From positions 1 through 35,884 of the forward strand of contig JAHKLT010000035.1 of NCBI GenBank assembly GCA_020854915.1: 35,884 bases of DNA, read 5' to 3'. Origin of the DNA: Methanobacteriaceae archaeon (lineage in GTDB: Archaea > Methanobacteriota > Methanobacteria > Methanobacteriales > Methanobacteriaceae). Shown in pieces: positions 8,425 to 17,657 of the stretch. Both the position numbers and the translations under genes were made by a program. Below the pieces are notes generated by a model, which was not told the DNA's origin, did no database searches, and saw only the letters and a program-made list of their open reading frames with translations. Every line of letters starts with the position of its first letter. Position 1 is the first letter of the stretch.

Positions 8425-9726
8425 TTATTCAAAATTTCTATTATCAATTACTCTAATAGCCTTTCCTTCACTTCTTGGAAGAGATCCAGGTTCACTTAAA
8501 GTTACTTCAACTCTTAAACCTATTTCTTTTTTAATAACACTAGCTATTTTATTTTCAACAGATTCCATTTCTTTAATTTCGTCTGAAAATAATTCTCTTG
8601 ATGCTTCAACTTTAACTTCTACTTCATCTAAATATTCTGGTCTTGAAACAATAATTTGATAGTTTGGACTTATTCCATCAATTTTTAACAGTGCTTTTTC
8701 AATTTGAGATGGAAATATTAAAACACCTCTGATTTTTAGCATATCATCAGTTCTACCAGTAATCCTATCCATTCTAACTAAAGTTCTACCGCAGGAACAT
8801 TTTTCTTCTCTTAATGTTGTTATATCCTTTGTTCTAAATCTTATAACAGGTGATCCTTCTCTTGTTAATGTTGTAAGAACTAATTCTCCTTTTTCACCAT
8901 AATCCAATACTTCCCCAGTTTCAGAGTTGATAATTTCAGGATAAAAATGATCATCAGATATGTGTAAACCATTCTTTTCAGGACATTCTTGTGCAACACC
9001 AGGACCAATAATTTCAGTTAAGCCATATATGTTTAAAGCTGTTATTCCTAAACGTTTTTCTAATTCATCTCTCATCTCTTCAGTCCACATTTCAGCTCCA
9101 AATATTCCGGATTTTAAACTTATATCTTCAGGACCATACCCTTCATTTTCAAGAGATTCAGCTAAATACAATGCATAAGACGGAGTACAAGAAATTATAG
9201 TACTTTGAAAATCAAGTAGTATTTCAATTTGTTTTTTAGTGTTTCCAGCAGATATTGGAATTACAGTTGCTCCAAATTTATGAGCTCCATGATGGATTCC
9301 AAGACCTCCTGTAAAAAGACCATATCCATAACAATTTTGTATTTTATCATGTTTTTCTCCAAGTGCCATTCCAATAGCTCTTGCCGTGATTTCTCCCCAA
9401 ATATCTATGTCTTTTTTTGTATAACCTGAAACTGTAGGTTTTCCTGTAGTTCCAGAGGAAGTATGGATTTCAACAATTTCATCATCAGGAACAGCAAAAG
9501 TTTTAAATGGATAAGCACTTCTTAAGTCAGATTTTTCAGTAAATGGAAGTTTTTCTATGTCTTTTAAAGTTTTAATATCTTCTACAGAAACACCAGCTTC
9601 ATCTAACTTTTTTCTATAAAAAGGAACACGTTCATAAGTTTTTTTAATAGTGTTCTTAAGTCTTTTTAATTGTAGATTTTCTTTTTCTTCTTTTTCCATA
9701 CATTCTGCTTCTTTATTCCATACCAT
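8425..9726 (-). CDS. paaK: Phenylacetate-CoA ligase (arylacetate-activating enzyme)
   Basis: A 433-residue adenylate-forming enzyme that activates phenylacetate or related arylacetates to the CoA thioester using ATP. The P-loop-like A3 motif is [11 protein letters not shown] (88-98), YGLTE is near 234-238 and [11 protein letters not shown] is in the C-terminal part. The N-terminus VWNKE...[21 protein letters not shown] is typical of PaaK and supports the start, with AGGGAT upstream. In methanogens this enzyme together with IorAB is known to let arylacetates be carboxylated to aryl pyruvates for Phe, Tyr and Trp. The iorAB genes point toward it, with two small genes between. Confidence 0.9.
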   Translation of the reverse strand: MVWNKEAECMEKEEKENLQLKRLKNTIKKTYERVPFYRKKLDEAGVSVEDIKTLKDIEKLPFTEKSDLRSAYPFKTFAVPDDEIVEIHTSSGTTGKPTVSGYTKKDIDIWGEITARAIGMALGEKHDKIQNCYGYGLFTGGLGIHHGAHKFGATVIPISAGNTKKQIEILLDFQSTIISCTPSYALYLAESLENEGYGPEDISLKSGIFGAEMWTEEMRDELEKRLGITALNIYGLTEIIGPGVAQECPEKNGLHISDDHFYPEIINSETGEVLDYGEKGELVLTTLTREGSPVIRFRTKDITTLREEKCSCGRTLVRMDRITGRTDDMLKIRGVLIFPSQIEKALLKIDGISPNYQIIVSRPEYLDEVEVKVEASRELFSDEIKEMESVENKIASVIKKEIGLRVEVTLSEPGSLPRSEGKAIRVIDNRNFE

Positions 9727-10184
9727 TTTATCCCTATAGTATTTTTTAAATATAAAATTAATTTTATGTATTTATTTTTTTTAAATTAAAGTTTTTGTTT
9801 TTAATTATTATAGTTAATTTTTATTTATTTCATAATCTAATAAAAATTTATTTAAATTTCAAAACAAATAGAGGTTTTCCATTTAATAATTTTTTGGTTT
9901 TTGTGTAATTTTTTATTTTGGGGTTGTGGTGTGCTGGTTTGTTTTGTCATTTAATTTTTGTGTTTATTTTAACTAAGTTCATGTTTATTTTATTTGTTTT
10001 TAATTAATATACTTTATATTTAGTTTATTGTTTTCTTGTTTAATTTTAATAAATTTCATTTTTCATGTAATTGAGTTAACTTGGTGTATATCCTTAATTG
10101 ATTTATTTAAGTTTTATTTTATCTGTAACAATGTTTAAGTAGTTTATTTTATATTTATTTATATGTTCTTTATATATTAGGTTT

Positions 10185-11558
10185 AATAAGTTTGAAAAAA
10201 AACTTGTTCCGATTGTAGATGATTTTAAGGAAAGTGGTAGATTTGATGTTTGTTGGAGGATGATATTTATTCAATTGTGAAGCATAGTTTTGATTTTGTG
10301 AGAAATAAGGGAATTATGTTTGATTTTAATGATTCTGTGATTAAAAAATTAGTTAAAAATGATTTAGAATTAAAAAATACATCAATTAAATGATGATGAA
10401 AATCAATTATTAATTATTGTTGATTTAAATCAAATGGATGATGATAAAGAAATTATAGATGATTTAATGAAATTTGAAGAGTTGTGGGATTATGAGATTT
10501 TTCGTGATATTTTAGAAACTGTTTATTTAGGTTCTAATAAAAGTAGACCGAATTTTGATCCTGTTTTAATGTTTAAAATTATCATTTTAGAAATATTTTA
10601 TAATTTTAATGATAATAAAATTAGTAAATGGATTAAAAATCCTTGTTTTAAATGTTTTTTAGATTATCCTGAAGAATATCCTGTAGAATCAACAATATGG
10701 GAATTTAAAGAAAAATTGACTGAAAATAAAATAATGGATATTATTTGGCAAATTCATCAAAAACAACTAAAATCTTATGGTTTTGGATTAAATCATGATT
10801 AATTTTGAGTTTGCTCAAGATTCAACTATAATTAAAACGATTTAATATGATATTAAATTATAGTCTTGAATTAGGGTTTGCTCAAGATTCAACTATAATT
10901 AAAACTAATCAAGGAAAAACTATTTTGCCCCTCCTGGTGAAAAAGCAAAAACACGAAGAAGCAAACATGGAACATGAGTCAAAAAAAGGCAATCAATGGT
11001 ATTTCGGATACAAATATCATCAAATAATCGATTTAAAAGATCAATTAATAAGATTTTTCAAATTAACAACAGCATCAGTACATGACAGCTAAATGACATT
11101 TGATTTATTAGACAAAGTGGTTTATGGTGATAAAAGACATGTGGGAAATAGAATCTAATTCATATCCAGTTTATATGCTTAGAAATTCTAATGATCCTTT
11201 AACTAATGAGTATCGAAGTAAAAGAAATAAAAGAATCAGTTCCAAAAGAGCATCTGTAGGAAGAGTATTTTCAACATCACAATACCACATGACCAATCAC
11301 GTTAAAACAACAACCATACTGGGAACAAAACTAAAAATACTCATAACATCCATCATAATTAATATAAAACAAATTGACCCATTACAAGAACGTACAAATA
11401 ATAAAATTTAAACATATTTTAAACAGACAGATCCTGATGATATTAAGAAAAAATATAAAACAGCGAGTGGTTTATTAGATTTTTTATACATAAAAATTGA
11501 ATATTTGACAGAAAAATCAGTCAAAGAATTGGATGAAAATTACCTGACCAATTTTTGA
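10185..11558 (+). pseudogene. IS5-family (DUF772) transposase, multiply broken
   Basis: Fragments in several frames can be joined into one transposase. A damaged N-terminal part (10185-10395) carries KFEKKLVPIVDDFKESGRFD. The DUF772 domain lies at about 10434-10800 with SRPNFDPVLMFKIIILEIFY. The DDE core has FAQDSTIIKT, then NQWYFGYKYHQIIDLKDQL and TTASVHDS before a stop at 11090, and DKVVYGDKRHVGNRI. The C-terminal part ends with KELDENYLTNF and TGA at 11556-11558. A second copy of the C-terminal 190 bp near 35.3 kb shows that GAA became TAA around 11409 here. Decay is by stops, frameshifts and an internal duplication. Confidence 0.8.
10809..10905. repeat. 30-bp direct repeat with inverted segment inside transposase
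   Basis: Bases 10809-10838 are repeated at 10876-10905 (starting GTTTGCTCAAGATTC). The spacer contains a palindrome, TTTAATAT-G-ATATTAAA, and a segment that partly mirrors the repeat (CTATAATT / AATTATAG). This looks like a templated rearrangement that helped destroy the transposase frame. Confidence 0.8.
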
Positions 11559-11661
11559 CATTCTCAACAAAACAAACACAAAAAACAAGAAAAAACCAAC
11601 AATATTTCTCATAGAAAAATTAATAAATGGAAAACCTCCATAATAAAACTTAGTGATTAAT

Positions 11662-12141
11662 ATGCGTCGTAGTGATAGAGAAATTACAGATATTAATGAA
11701 ATTGTTGATGCACTTAAAAAATGTAGAGTATGTAATCTTGCTCTTTTTGATGAAAAATATCCATATGTTGTACCTTTGAATTTTGGCTATAAATTGGATA
11801 ATGAAACTAATGATTTAGTTCTGTATTTCCATGGGCACAATGGTGGTAAAAAAATTGATTTAATAAAGAAAAATCCTCATGCTGCTTTCCAAATTCATAA
11901 TGATGAGGATATCGTTGTTAGTGAAATACCTTGTGTTTGTGATATGATTTTTGAAAGTGTAAATGGTAATGGTGAAATTGAAATATTAGAAGGTGAAGAT
12001 AAGACTGAAGGTCTAATAACTATAATGGATCAATACTCAGATAAAAAATATGAAAGCTCTGATTTTGATAAAAAAATCAAATCAACAGTTGTTTATAAGT
12101 TAAAAGTCAATGATATCAGTGGTAAGTCATTTAAAAAATGA
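11662..12141 (+). CDS. NimA-like pyridoxamine-phosphate-oxidase-fold flavoprotein
   Basis: A 159-residue protein of the NimA / PNPOx-like split-barrel family, which binds FMN and in some bacteria inactivates nitroimidazoles; the native substrate in methanogens is unknown. Family features are MRRSDREITD at the N-terminus, VCNLALFDEKYPYVVPLNFG, YFHGHNGGKKIDLIKKNP and a CVCDMIFESVNGNGEIE strand. The ATG at 11662 fits the family start; an upstream GTG at 11653 is less likely. The gene begins 24 bp after the right end of the IS5-like element, so its original promoter has been replaced or moved. A T-rich tract follows the stop. Confidence 0.85.
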   Translation: MRRSDREITDINEIVDALKKCRVCNLALFDEKYPYVVPLNFGYKLDNETNDLVLYFHGHNGGKKIDLIKKNPHAAFQIHNDEDIVVSEIPCVCDMIFESVNGNGEIEILEGEDKTEGLITIMDQYSDKKYESSDFDKKIKSTVVYKLKVNDISGKSFKK

Positions 12142-12194
12142 TCTTATCTTTTTTAACTTTTTTTAATATAGAATTTTTAATTAATATCTAAAAC

Positions 12195-12202
12195 TTTATA
12201 TA
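12195..12202 (+). promoter_or_regulatory. TATA box for the symporter gene
   Basis: TTTATATA, the methanogen box A sequence, lies about 60 bp before the ATG and would place transcription near 12225. Confidence 0.5.
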
Positions 12203-12257
12203 ATTATTATTTTATAATTATTAATAATTTAAATTTTATTAATAATTGAGGGAGTTT

Positions 12258-13853
12258 ATGAATTTTGAAGTTTTATCAATTGTATTTATAGTTTATTTTT
12301 TGTTAATAGGTTATGTTGGTTATGTTGCATGGAAAAGAACAAAATCTTCAGAAGATTTCATGATAGCAGGTAAGGATACTCATCCTTATATCATGGCTTT
12401 AAGTTATGGTGCTACATTTATTTCTACAGCAGCTATTGTAGGTTTTGGTGGCGTAGCTGGAGAATATGGTATGAGTATTTTATGGTTATCCTTTTTAAAT
12501 GTTATTGTTGGGGTATTCATAGCTTTTGTAATTCTTGGAAAGAGAACTCGTAGGATGGGACATAGCTTGGGATCATTAACTTTTCCTGATTTTTTATCTA
12601 AACGATTTAATAGTAAATTTATTCAAACTTTTAGTGGAGTCTTGATTTTCTGTTTCATGCCTCTTTATGCCGCAGTTGTTCTTATTGGTGCAGCAAGGTT
12701 CATGGAATCTTCATTATTTATAGATTTTAATCTTTCTCTTTTAATTCTAGCTGTTGTTATTGGATTATATGTTTTATTTGGTGGAATTAAAGGTGTAATG
12801 TATACTGATGCACTTCAAGGAACTATCATGGTTTTAACCATGGTATTTTTACTTGTTTTTGTTTATTGGATATTGGGTGGTGTTCAAAATGCAAATATGG
12901 CATTAACTAATATGGTTGATTTATATCCTCCAGAAGCTTTAGCTACTGGTGGAACAGGATGGACAACTTTTCCTACGATGGGAAGTCCATTTTGGTGGAG
13001 TTTAGTTTCTTCTACAATTATTGGTGTAGGGATAGGTGTACTTGCACAACCTCAATTAATTGTTCGTTTCATGACTGTTAAATCTGATAAAGAACTTAAT
13101 AAATCTGTTCTTATGGGTGGATTATTTGTAGCTATTGTGACAGGAACAGCTTATATTGCTGGATCTCTTTCCAATGTTTTTTTTATGAATCATCTAGGTA
13201 AAATTTCTGTTGATGTTGTTGGAGGTAACATTGATAAAATTATCCCTGCATTTATAACAATGGCTTTACCAGAATGGTTTATTTATGTATTTTTATTAAC
13301 TTTACTTGCTGCAGCTATGTCTACAATTAGTTCACAATTCCATACTCAAGGTACAGCTTTTGGTGTTGATATTTATGGAACACTTAGGAAGAAAAGACAT
13401 AACAGATCAGATCAAATTCCTATAGCAAGAATTGGAATTATTATTTCAATTATTTTAGCATTAGCTTTAGGACTTATTCTTCCTGGAGGCATAATTGCTC
13501 TTGGTACTAGTTTGTTCTTTGAAATCTGTGCTGCTGCATTCTTGCCAGTGTTTATTGCTGCTTTATTCTGGAAAAGAACTAGTAAAGAAGGAGCTATTGC
13601 AGGTATTTTATCTGGAACTATTGTAAGTATTTTTTGGTTAATATTTGTATTTAATAAAACTGCTGAAGGGCTTGGAGTATGTCAATTTTTATTTGGACAA
13701 CCTTATTTAATTTCATCCTATCCTTGGCCATTTATAGATGTAATTTTAATAGCTGTTCCTATTTCAGCTATTTTTACAATTGTGGTTAGTTTACTTACAA
13801 AACCACTTCCAGAAAATATTATTGATACTGCATTTGAGGAAATTAAGAGTTAA
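12258..13853 (+). CDS. Sodium:solute symporter (SSS family)
   Basis: A 531-residue inner-membrane transporter with about 13 hydrophobic helices. The N-terminus has the family pattern FMIAGKDTHPYIMALSYGAT, and later SSQFHTQGTAFGVDIYGTLR, typical of the SSS/PutP group. The substrate cannot be assigned; pantothenate, proline or short carboxylates are possible. GAGGGA supports the ATG at 12258 rather than the TTG at 12246. The next gene, nine bases downstream, is the characteristic small companion membrane protein, so the two form one transport unit. Confidence 0.88.
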   Translation: MNFEVLSIVFIVYFLLIGYVGYVAWKRTKSSEDFMIAGKDTHPYIMALSYGATFISTAAIVGFGGVAGEYGMSILWLSFLNVIVGVFIAFVILGKRTRRMGHSLGSLTFPDFLSKRFNSKFIQTFSGVLIFCFMPLYAAVVLIGAARFMESSLFIDFNLSLLILAVVIGLYVLFGGIKGVMYTDALQGTIMVLTMVFLLVFVYWILGGVQNANMALTNMVDLYPPEALATGGTGWTTFPTMGSPFWWSLVSSTIIGVGIGVLAQPQLIVRFMTVKSDKELNKSVLMGGLFVAIVTGTAYIAGSLSNVFFMNHLGKISVDVVGGNIDKIIPAFITMALPEWFIYVFLLTLLAAAMSTISSQFHTQGTAFGVDIYGTLRKKRHNRSDQIPIARIGIIISIILALALGLILPGGIIALGTSLFFEICAAAFLPVFIAALFWKRTSKEGAIAGILSGTIVSIFWLIFVFNKTAEGLGVCQFLFGQPYLISSYPWPFIDVILIAVPISAIFTIVVSLLTKPLPENIIDTAFEEIKS

Positions 13854-13862
13854 GGTGGTTAT

Positions 13863-13973
13863 ATGGTTTTAGGAATAGAAGATCCATGGATTTGGGGTGT
13901 TTATGTATTGTTAATATTATCTGTTCTTCTTTGTGTCATTTATGGTATAATTTATTGGAATAAAGATTATTAA
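13863..13973 (+). CDS. Symporter small accessory protein
   Basis: A 36-residue single-span membrane protein encoded nine bases after the symporter. It starts MVLGIEDPWIWGVYVLLILS, then one hydrophobic helix, and ends IIYWNKDY. The pattern DPWIW, one helix, then YG.I.W matches the small proteins that accompany SSS-family transporters in archaea and bacteria. The ribosome site AAGGTGG overlaps the end of the symporter gene. It is shorter than usual ORF cut-offs and easily missed. It probably binds or stabilises the symporter, but that is inference. Confidence 0.85.
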   Translation: MVLGIEDPWIWGVYVLLILSVLLCVIYGIIYWNKDY

Positions 13974-14034
13974 AAATAAATTAGTAAAACTTTAATATTA
14001 AATAAAATATTATATAATTTAAGGAATGGTATTT

Positions 14035-14271
14035 ATGAGATTTACAGAAGATTTAGTTAAAAAAGAAGTTCTTAACTCTGGTGCAAATATTATTGGTAAA
14101 GTAGTGGATATTAAGTTTAACAATGAAACTTATGAAATTCAGGACTTAGTTGTAAAAAAAGGTAGTATTTCTGACTCTATAAAAGGTTCTAAAAGTGAAA
14201 ATTTAATTCCTATTGATTTAATTAAGCATGTAGGAGATAAAATTATCTTAAAAGGAGAATATGATTTATAA
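14035..14271 (+). CDS. PRC-barrel domain protein
   Basis: A 78-residue protein with the PRC-barrel pattern: [19 protein letters not shown], then [11 protein letters not shown] and [19 protein letters not shown] barrels occur in RimM and in small archaeal proteins of unclear function, possibly in RNA or division-related complexes. The ATG at 14035 is chosen because AAGGA at 14021-14025 is nine bases upstream; the ATG at 14026 would abut it. The gene precedes pyrE by 11 bp and is likely cotranscribed with it. Confidence 0.8.
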   Translation: MRFTEDLVKKEVLNSGANIIGKVVDIKFNNETYEIQDLVVKKGSISDSIKGSKSENLIPIDLIKHVGDKIILKGEYDL

Positions 14272-14282
14272 ATGGTTTTCAA

Positions 14283-14807
14283 ATGTCTTATAAAAAATAC
14301 TTAATTGAGATTTTAAAAAAAAATAAAGTTTTTAAAGAAGGAGAATTTGTATTATCTTCAGGTAAAAAAAGTAATTACTACATTGATATGAAGAAAGCTA
14401 TTACTGATCCTGAAATATTATCTACAATAGCTAAACTTATCAATAAAAAAATAGCTAGTGAAAAAATTGATAAAATTGCTGGTCCTGCTTTAGGTGCAAT
14501 TCCAATAGCTACAGCTATTTCTCTTGAAGCTGAAATTCCCCTTCTTATGATTAGAAAAGAAAAAAAAGATTATGGAACTTCAAAACTTATTGAAGGTGAA
14601 TTAAATAAAAATGATTCAGTGATTCTTGTTGAAGATGTAACAACAACAGGAAATTCTCTTTTAAAAGCTATAAAAGCTATTAACGAAAATGGTGGCAATG
14701 TAAAAAAAGCATTTGTTGTAGTTGATAGGGAAGATGGAGCTATTGAATTATTTAAAAAGGAAAATATTTCATTTGAACCTTTAATTTCAGTTAATGAATT
14801 TTTTTGA
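14283..14807 (+). CDS. pyrE: Orotate phosphoribosyltransferase
   Basis: A 174-residue enzyme that joins orotate and PRPP to give OMP in pyrimidine synthesis. The PRPP loop [13 protein letters not shown] is near 117-129. The N-terminal [21 protein letters not shown] and the flexible-loop segment [16 protein letters not shown] are classic PyrE features. Length is normal for archaea. No strong ribosome site lies at the right distance, so translation may depend on the preceding PRC-barrel gene. Confidence 0.93.
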   Translation: MSYKKYLIEILKKNKVFKEGEFVLSSGKKSNYYIDMKKAITDPEILSTIAKLINKKIASEKIDKIAGPALGAIPIATAISLEAEIPLLMIRKEKKDYGTSKLIEGELNKNDSVILVEDVTTTGNSLLKAIKAINENGGNVKKAFVVVDREDGAIELFKKENISFEPLISVNEFF

Positions 14808-14857
14808 ACTTCTCCAAATATAAACTTGTAAAATTCTTTTTTAAGTCACTTAAATCT

Positions 14858-15370
14858 TTATCTTTTAGCATGATTTACAAGATGATTTAATTCATCGATT
14901 ATTATTTTTAAACCAGTTTTAACAGCATTGGGAGAACCAGGCATTGAAATTATAATTGTTTTTTTATAAATTCCTGCTGTTGCACGAGACAATAAAGCAC
15001 CAGAACCTAATTCTTCATAAGATTTTAATCTAAAAATTTCACCAAAACCATCTATTTTTTTATCAAAAATATTTTCAACAGTTTCTATTGTTATATCTCT
15101 ACTTTCTATTCCAGTTCCACCAGTTGTAATAATAAGATCTATTTCTTGGTTTATCATTTCATTAATTATTTCTAAAAGTAAATCTTTTTCATCAGGGATT
15201 ATTTTTTTTAATTTAACATTATATTTTTCTTTTAATTTATCTTTAATATAATTTCCAGAACTATCTTTATCTTCATTTTCCCTAGATTTAGTGTCGCTTA
15301 ATGTTATTACTCCACAATCAATATTTTTAGGAGATAATTTTTTATGTAATTCCATGCTTTTACTTTTCAT
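14858..15370 (-). CDS. moaB: MoaB/MogA-type molybdopterin biosynthesis protein
   Basis: A 170-residue protein of the MoaB/MogA family, which adenylates molybdopterin before metal insertion. The pterin cofactor is needed for formylmethanofuran and formate dehydrogenases. Signatures are GVITLSDTKSRENEDKDSSG, IITTGGTGIESRDITIE and MPGSPNAVKTGL. GGAAG seven bases upstream supports the ATG. The gene is convergent with pyrE, 50 bp apart. Confidence 0.9.
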   Translation of the reverse strand: MKSKSMELHKKLSPKNIDCGVITLSDTKSRENEDKDSSGNYIKDKLKEKYNVKLKKIIPDEKDLLLEIINEMINQEIDLIITTGGTGIESRDITIETVENIFDKKIDGFGEIFRLKSYEELGSGALLSRATAGIYKKTIIISMPGSPNAVKTGLKIIIDELNHLVNHAKR

Positions 15371-15505
15371 ATTAAGTCTTCCTTATCATTAATATTAAGA
15401 ATTTTTTAATTAATATTCATTTTTGTTATTTAGAAATTATTATAAAACTTTTAAAATAGTCTAAATTTTTAAATTAAAATAGTAATTGGTGGGTTTTAGT
15501 GTTTT

Positions 15506-15793
15506 TTAGCTATTAAGCTCTTGTATTTGTTTTTTGAATTTCTCAAAATTTTTTTCATCTCTTTTCATTTTATAAGATATGCTGTATAAAGCACCATATT
15601 TCTTATTTTCTTTTTCAATAATATTTTCTTCTAATAAAATATTCAAATGATGTTTTATTGTTCTATATTGCATATTTATTTTCTTTGATAATTGATTTGC
15701 ATTATAAGGCCTTTTTAATAATTTAATTACTATTTTCTGTCTGGTTTTACCACCACGTTCACTTAAAAACATCGAAATAAATAATTTATCCAT
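15506..15793 (-). CDS. Winged helix-turn-helix transcriptional regulator
   Basis: A 95-residue ArsR-like winged-helix protein. The HTH covers about residues 18-68, with LKRPYNANQLSKKINMQYRT, the recognition helix RTIKHHLNILLEENII and a wing KYGALYSISYK. The C-terminus is a short charged helix that probably dimerises. A strong GGGGGG ribosome site precedes the ATG. It follows the FilR1-like pair by 29 bp on the same strand and is probably in the same operon. I see no metal-binding Cys cluster. Its target is unknown. Confidence 0.8.
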   Translation of the reverse strand: MDKLFISMFLSERGGKTRQKIVIKLLKRPYNANQLSKKINMQYRTIKHHLNILLEENIIEKENKKYGALYSISYKMKRDEKNFEKFKKQIQELNS

Positions 15794-15822
15794 AATATCC
15801 CCCCCTATTGATTAGCTATTTT

Positions 15823-16614
15823 TTATTTTTCACATTTTTTTTCATATTCTCTAAATATTTCTAAACCCCATTTTATCCCCTCTTCAGTTTTATCAAGAAT
15901 CATCTGAGAATCATCATAATACCCATCTTTTAAAAATAATGTTATTGTGATAAAATCATTACTACATGTTATAAATAAATTTAAATCTTTTTTAATTGTT
16001 GTAAATTTAATTTTTTTATTTTTTTCTATTTTTTCAAATAATTCACTTTTCTTTATTGATTTGAAGATATTTTCGCTTGTTAATATTTGAATTTTTTCAA
16101 GATTCTCTTTATCTAAAAGATTAAAAATCTTATTTAAATGTATTTCTGAAAAGATTGGTAGTATTATTTTAAGATTATCACTTCTTTCAAGTAATTTAAA
16201 GTATATTTTCAATGGTTTCGATAGATCATTTGTATCAGCTATAATGCATTCTGAATTTTTAAGTAAATATAAATTTTTAAGTGATTTCTCAGGTAAATCA
16301 TCTATAGAATGATTTTTCCAAAAATCAACATTCTTATCTATTGAGTACCAGTTTTCTATTAATTTAATCATGTTAATAGCTAACATATAACCATTAGAAC
16401 TTAAGTAATAATACTTATTAGATTTTTTAACTAAGTTTAGATTCTCAAGTTCTTTTAAACCATGTAATATTGTTGCAGATGGTTTATTTAGTTCGTTTCT
16501 TAATATTTCTAGGTTTTTTTCTTTTTCATTTAATGTAATGATTAGTTTTGTTCGCATGGTAGAAGTTAAGAGGTATTTTATTTCTTTAAATTCTTTTTTG
16601 TTATTGTCATTCAT
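15823..16614 (-). CDS. FilR1-like wHTH regulator (paralogue B)
   Basis: A 263-residue protein with an N-terminal winged helix (about 10-75; KNLEILRNELNKPSATILHG, then LVKKSNKYYYLSSNG). A middle and C-terminal domain of the type named for the methanogenesis regulator FilR1 (PF08350, formerly DUF1724) follows. That domain shows ILPIFSEIHLNKIFNLL, KKSELFEKIEKNKKIKF, FITCSNDFITITLFLKDGYY and a C-terminal WGLEIFREY. The start overlaps the stop of the upstream paralogue by one base, so the two are translationally coupled. It probably senses an unknown ligand and controls transcription; the family assignment is from pattern recognition. Confidence 0.78.
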   Translation of the reverse strand: MNDNNKKEFKEIKYLLTSTMRTKLIITLNEKEKNLEILRNELNKPSATILHGLKELENLNLVKKSNKYYYLSSNGYMLAINMIKLIENWYSIDKNVDFWKNHSIDDLPEKSLKNLYLLKNSECIIADTNDLSKPLKIYFKLLERSDNLKIILPIFSEIHLNKIFNLLDKENLEKIQILTSENIFKSIKKSELFEKIEKNKKIKFTTIKKDLNLFITCSNDFITITLFLKDGYYDDSQMILDKTEEGIKWGLEIFREYEKKCEK

Positions 16615-17462
16615 TATAATATCTCCTTCTTATTTGTTGTTGTATTATTGTTAAAGTTATTGAATAAATCTAAAGCCCATTTTATAGCTTTTTTATCGTT
16701 TGAAATTAAAAGACGATTTTGATCATATGTTTTGTCCGATTTAAATAATCCTAAACTCATTTTATTATTACTAATCATTAATGATAAATTCAAATCTTCT
16801 TTAATTGTTTTTATTTTAAGATTTTTATTTTTAATTCCTTTTTTTATAAGTTTTCTATTAATATTCTCTAATAGTGGTGATTCAATACTTTTAGGAATTA
16901 TTATTTCGATTTTAGCATTTTTTTCTAATAAATATTCTAACATTTGGGGGTAATCAGGGTGTAAATATGGAAAAATAGCTTTAATTTCATTAGAATCTTT
17001 TATTAGGTTTTTCATATAATTATGTGGTCTGTAAATATCAATTGGTGTGGATTCTATTAACTCTGCATTATTTAAAACTGTTATACTTTGCAATGATTCA
17101 GAGCTAAAATTATTTATTTGATGTTTATTCCAGAATTTTTCATAATTTTTTATTATCTTTATTAATTTGTTGAAATCTAATAGGTTTTTAAAATAAACAT
17201 TACTAATATGACTTATGTGATATTTGCTTTTTACTTTATAAATATGGTCTTTTTTGGCTAATTTATTAATATTGCTTGAAACAGAACTATATGTTAGCTT
17301 AGTTTTATTAACTATTTCTTTTATTGATTTTGGAGAATCAATTAAAGAATTTAATATCTGTAATCTAATTTCAGATTTTGCTAAGAATTTTATTTCATTT
17401 TCAACTTGTTCTAGATTATTATAAGTTTCTTTATATGTCATATTATCCCATGATGAATTCAA
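16614..17462 (-). CDS. FilR1-like wHTH regulator (paralogue A)
   Basis: A 282-residue paralogue of the next gene, with the same layout. The winged helix lies at about 25-85 (SPKSIKEIVNKTKLTYSSVS), and the FilR1-type domain shows IFPYLHPDYPQMLEYLL, IEIIIPKSIESPLLENI, SLMISNNKMSLGLFKSD and WALDLFNNF. It starts at TTG 17462, supported by AGGGGA a few bases upstream; an ATG eight codons later is the alternative. A polyasparagine/threonine tail (NNNTTTNKKE) ends the protein. It is divergent from nob1 and first in a three-regulator run. Confidence 0.78.
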   Translation of the reverse strand: MNSSWDNMTYKETYNNLEQVENEIKFLAKSEIRLQILNSLIDSPKSIKEIVNKTKLTYSSVSSNINKLAKKDHIYKVKSKYHISHISNVYFKNLLDFNKLIKIIKNYEKFWNKHQINNFSSESLQSITVLNNAELIESTPIDIYRPHNYMKNLIKDSNEIKAIFPYLHPDYPQMLEYLLEKNAKIEIIIPKSIESPLLENINRKLIKKGIKNKNLKIKTIKEDLNLSLMISNNKMSLGLFKSDKTYDQNRLLISNDKKAIKWALDLFNNFNNNTTTNKKEIL

Positions 17463-17629
17463 TATTGTCCCCTACTAAATTAATATTAATTTTTTATAAA
17501 GGTTGCTTTATTAATTAAATATTTTTACATTATTTAAATATTTTTTTCAAAATTTATTATTAATTCGATAAAATTGAAATTTTTAAAAATAATTTATTAT
17601 TGTATGAAAATTATTAAATTTAAATAAGT

Positions 17630-17637
17630 TTATATTT
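17630..17637 (+). promoter_or_regulatory. TATA box for nob1
   Basis: TTTATATT is centred about 25 bp before the nob1 ATG, and there is no Shine-Dalgarno sequence. This suggests a leaderless or nearly leaderless transcript. Confidence 0.5.
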
Positions 17638-17657
17638 TTTAAAAATAAATTAGTCTC

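Larger units (their letters stand above)
9871..11638. mobile_element. Decayed IS5-like insertion sequence
   Basis: Terminal inverted repeats of about 24 bp with one mismatch bound the element: GAGGTTTTCCATTTAATAAT begins at 9871 and its complement ends at 11638. Inside is a transposase pseudogene of the DUF772/IS5 type. I could not identify a clear target duplication. The first 300 bp inside the left end hold only T/G-rich non-coding DNA. The right end lies 24 bp before the next gene. Confidence 0.8.
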
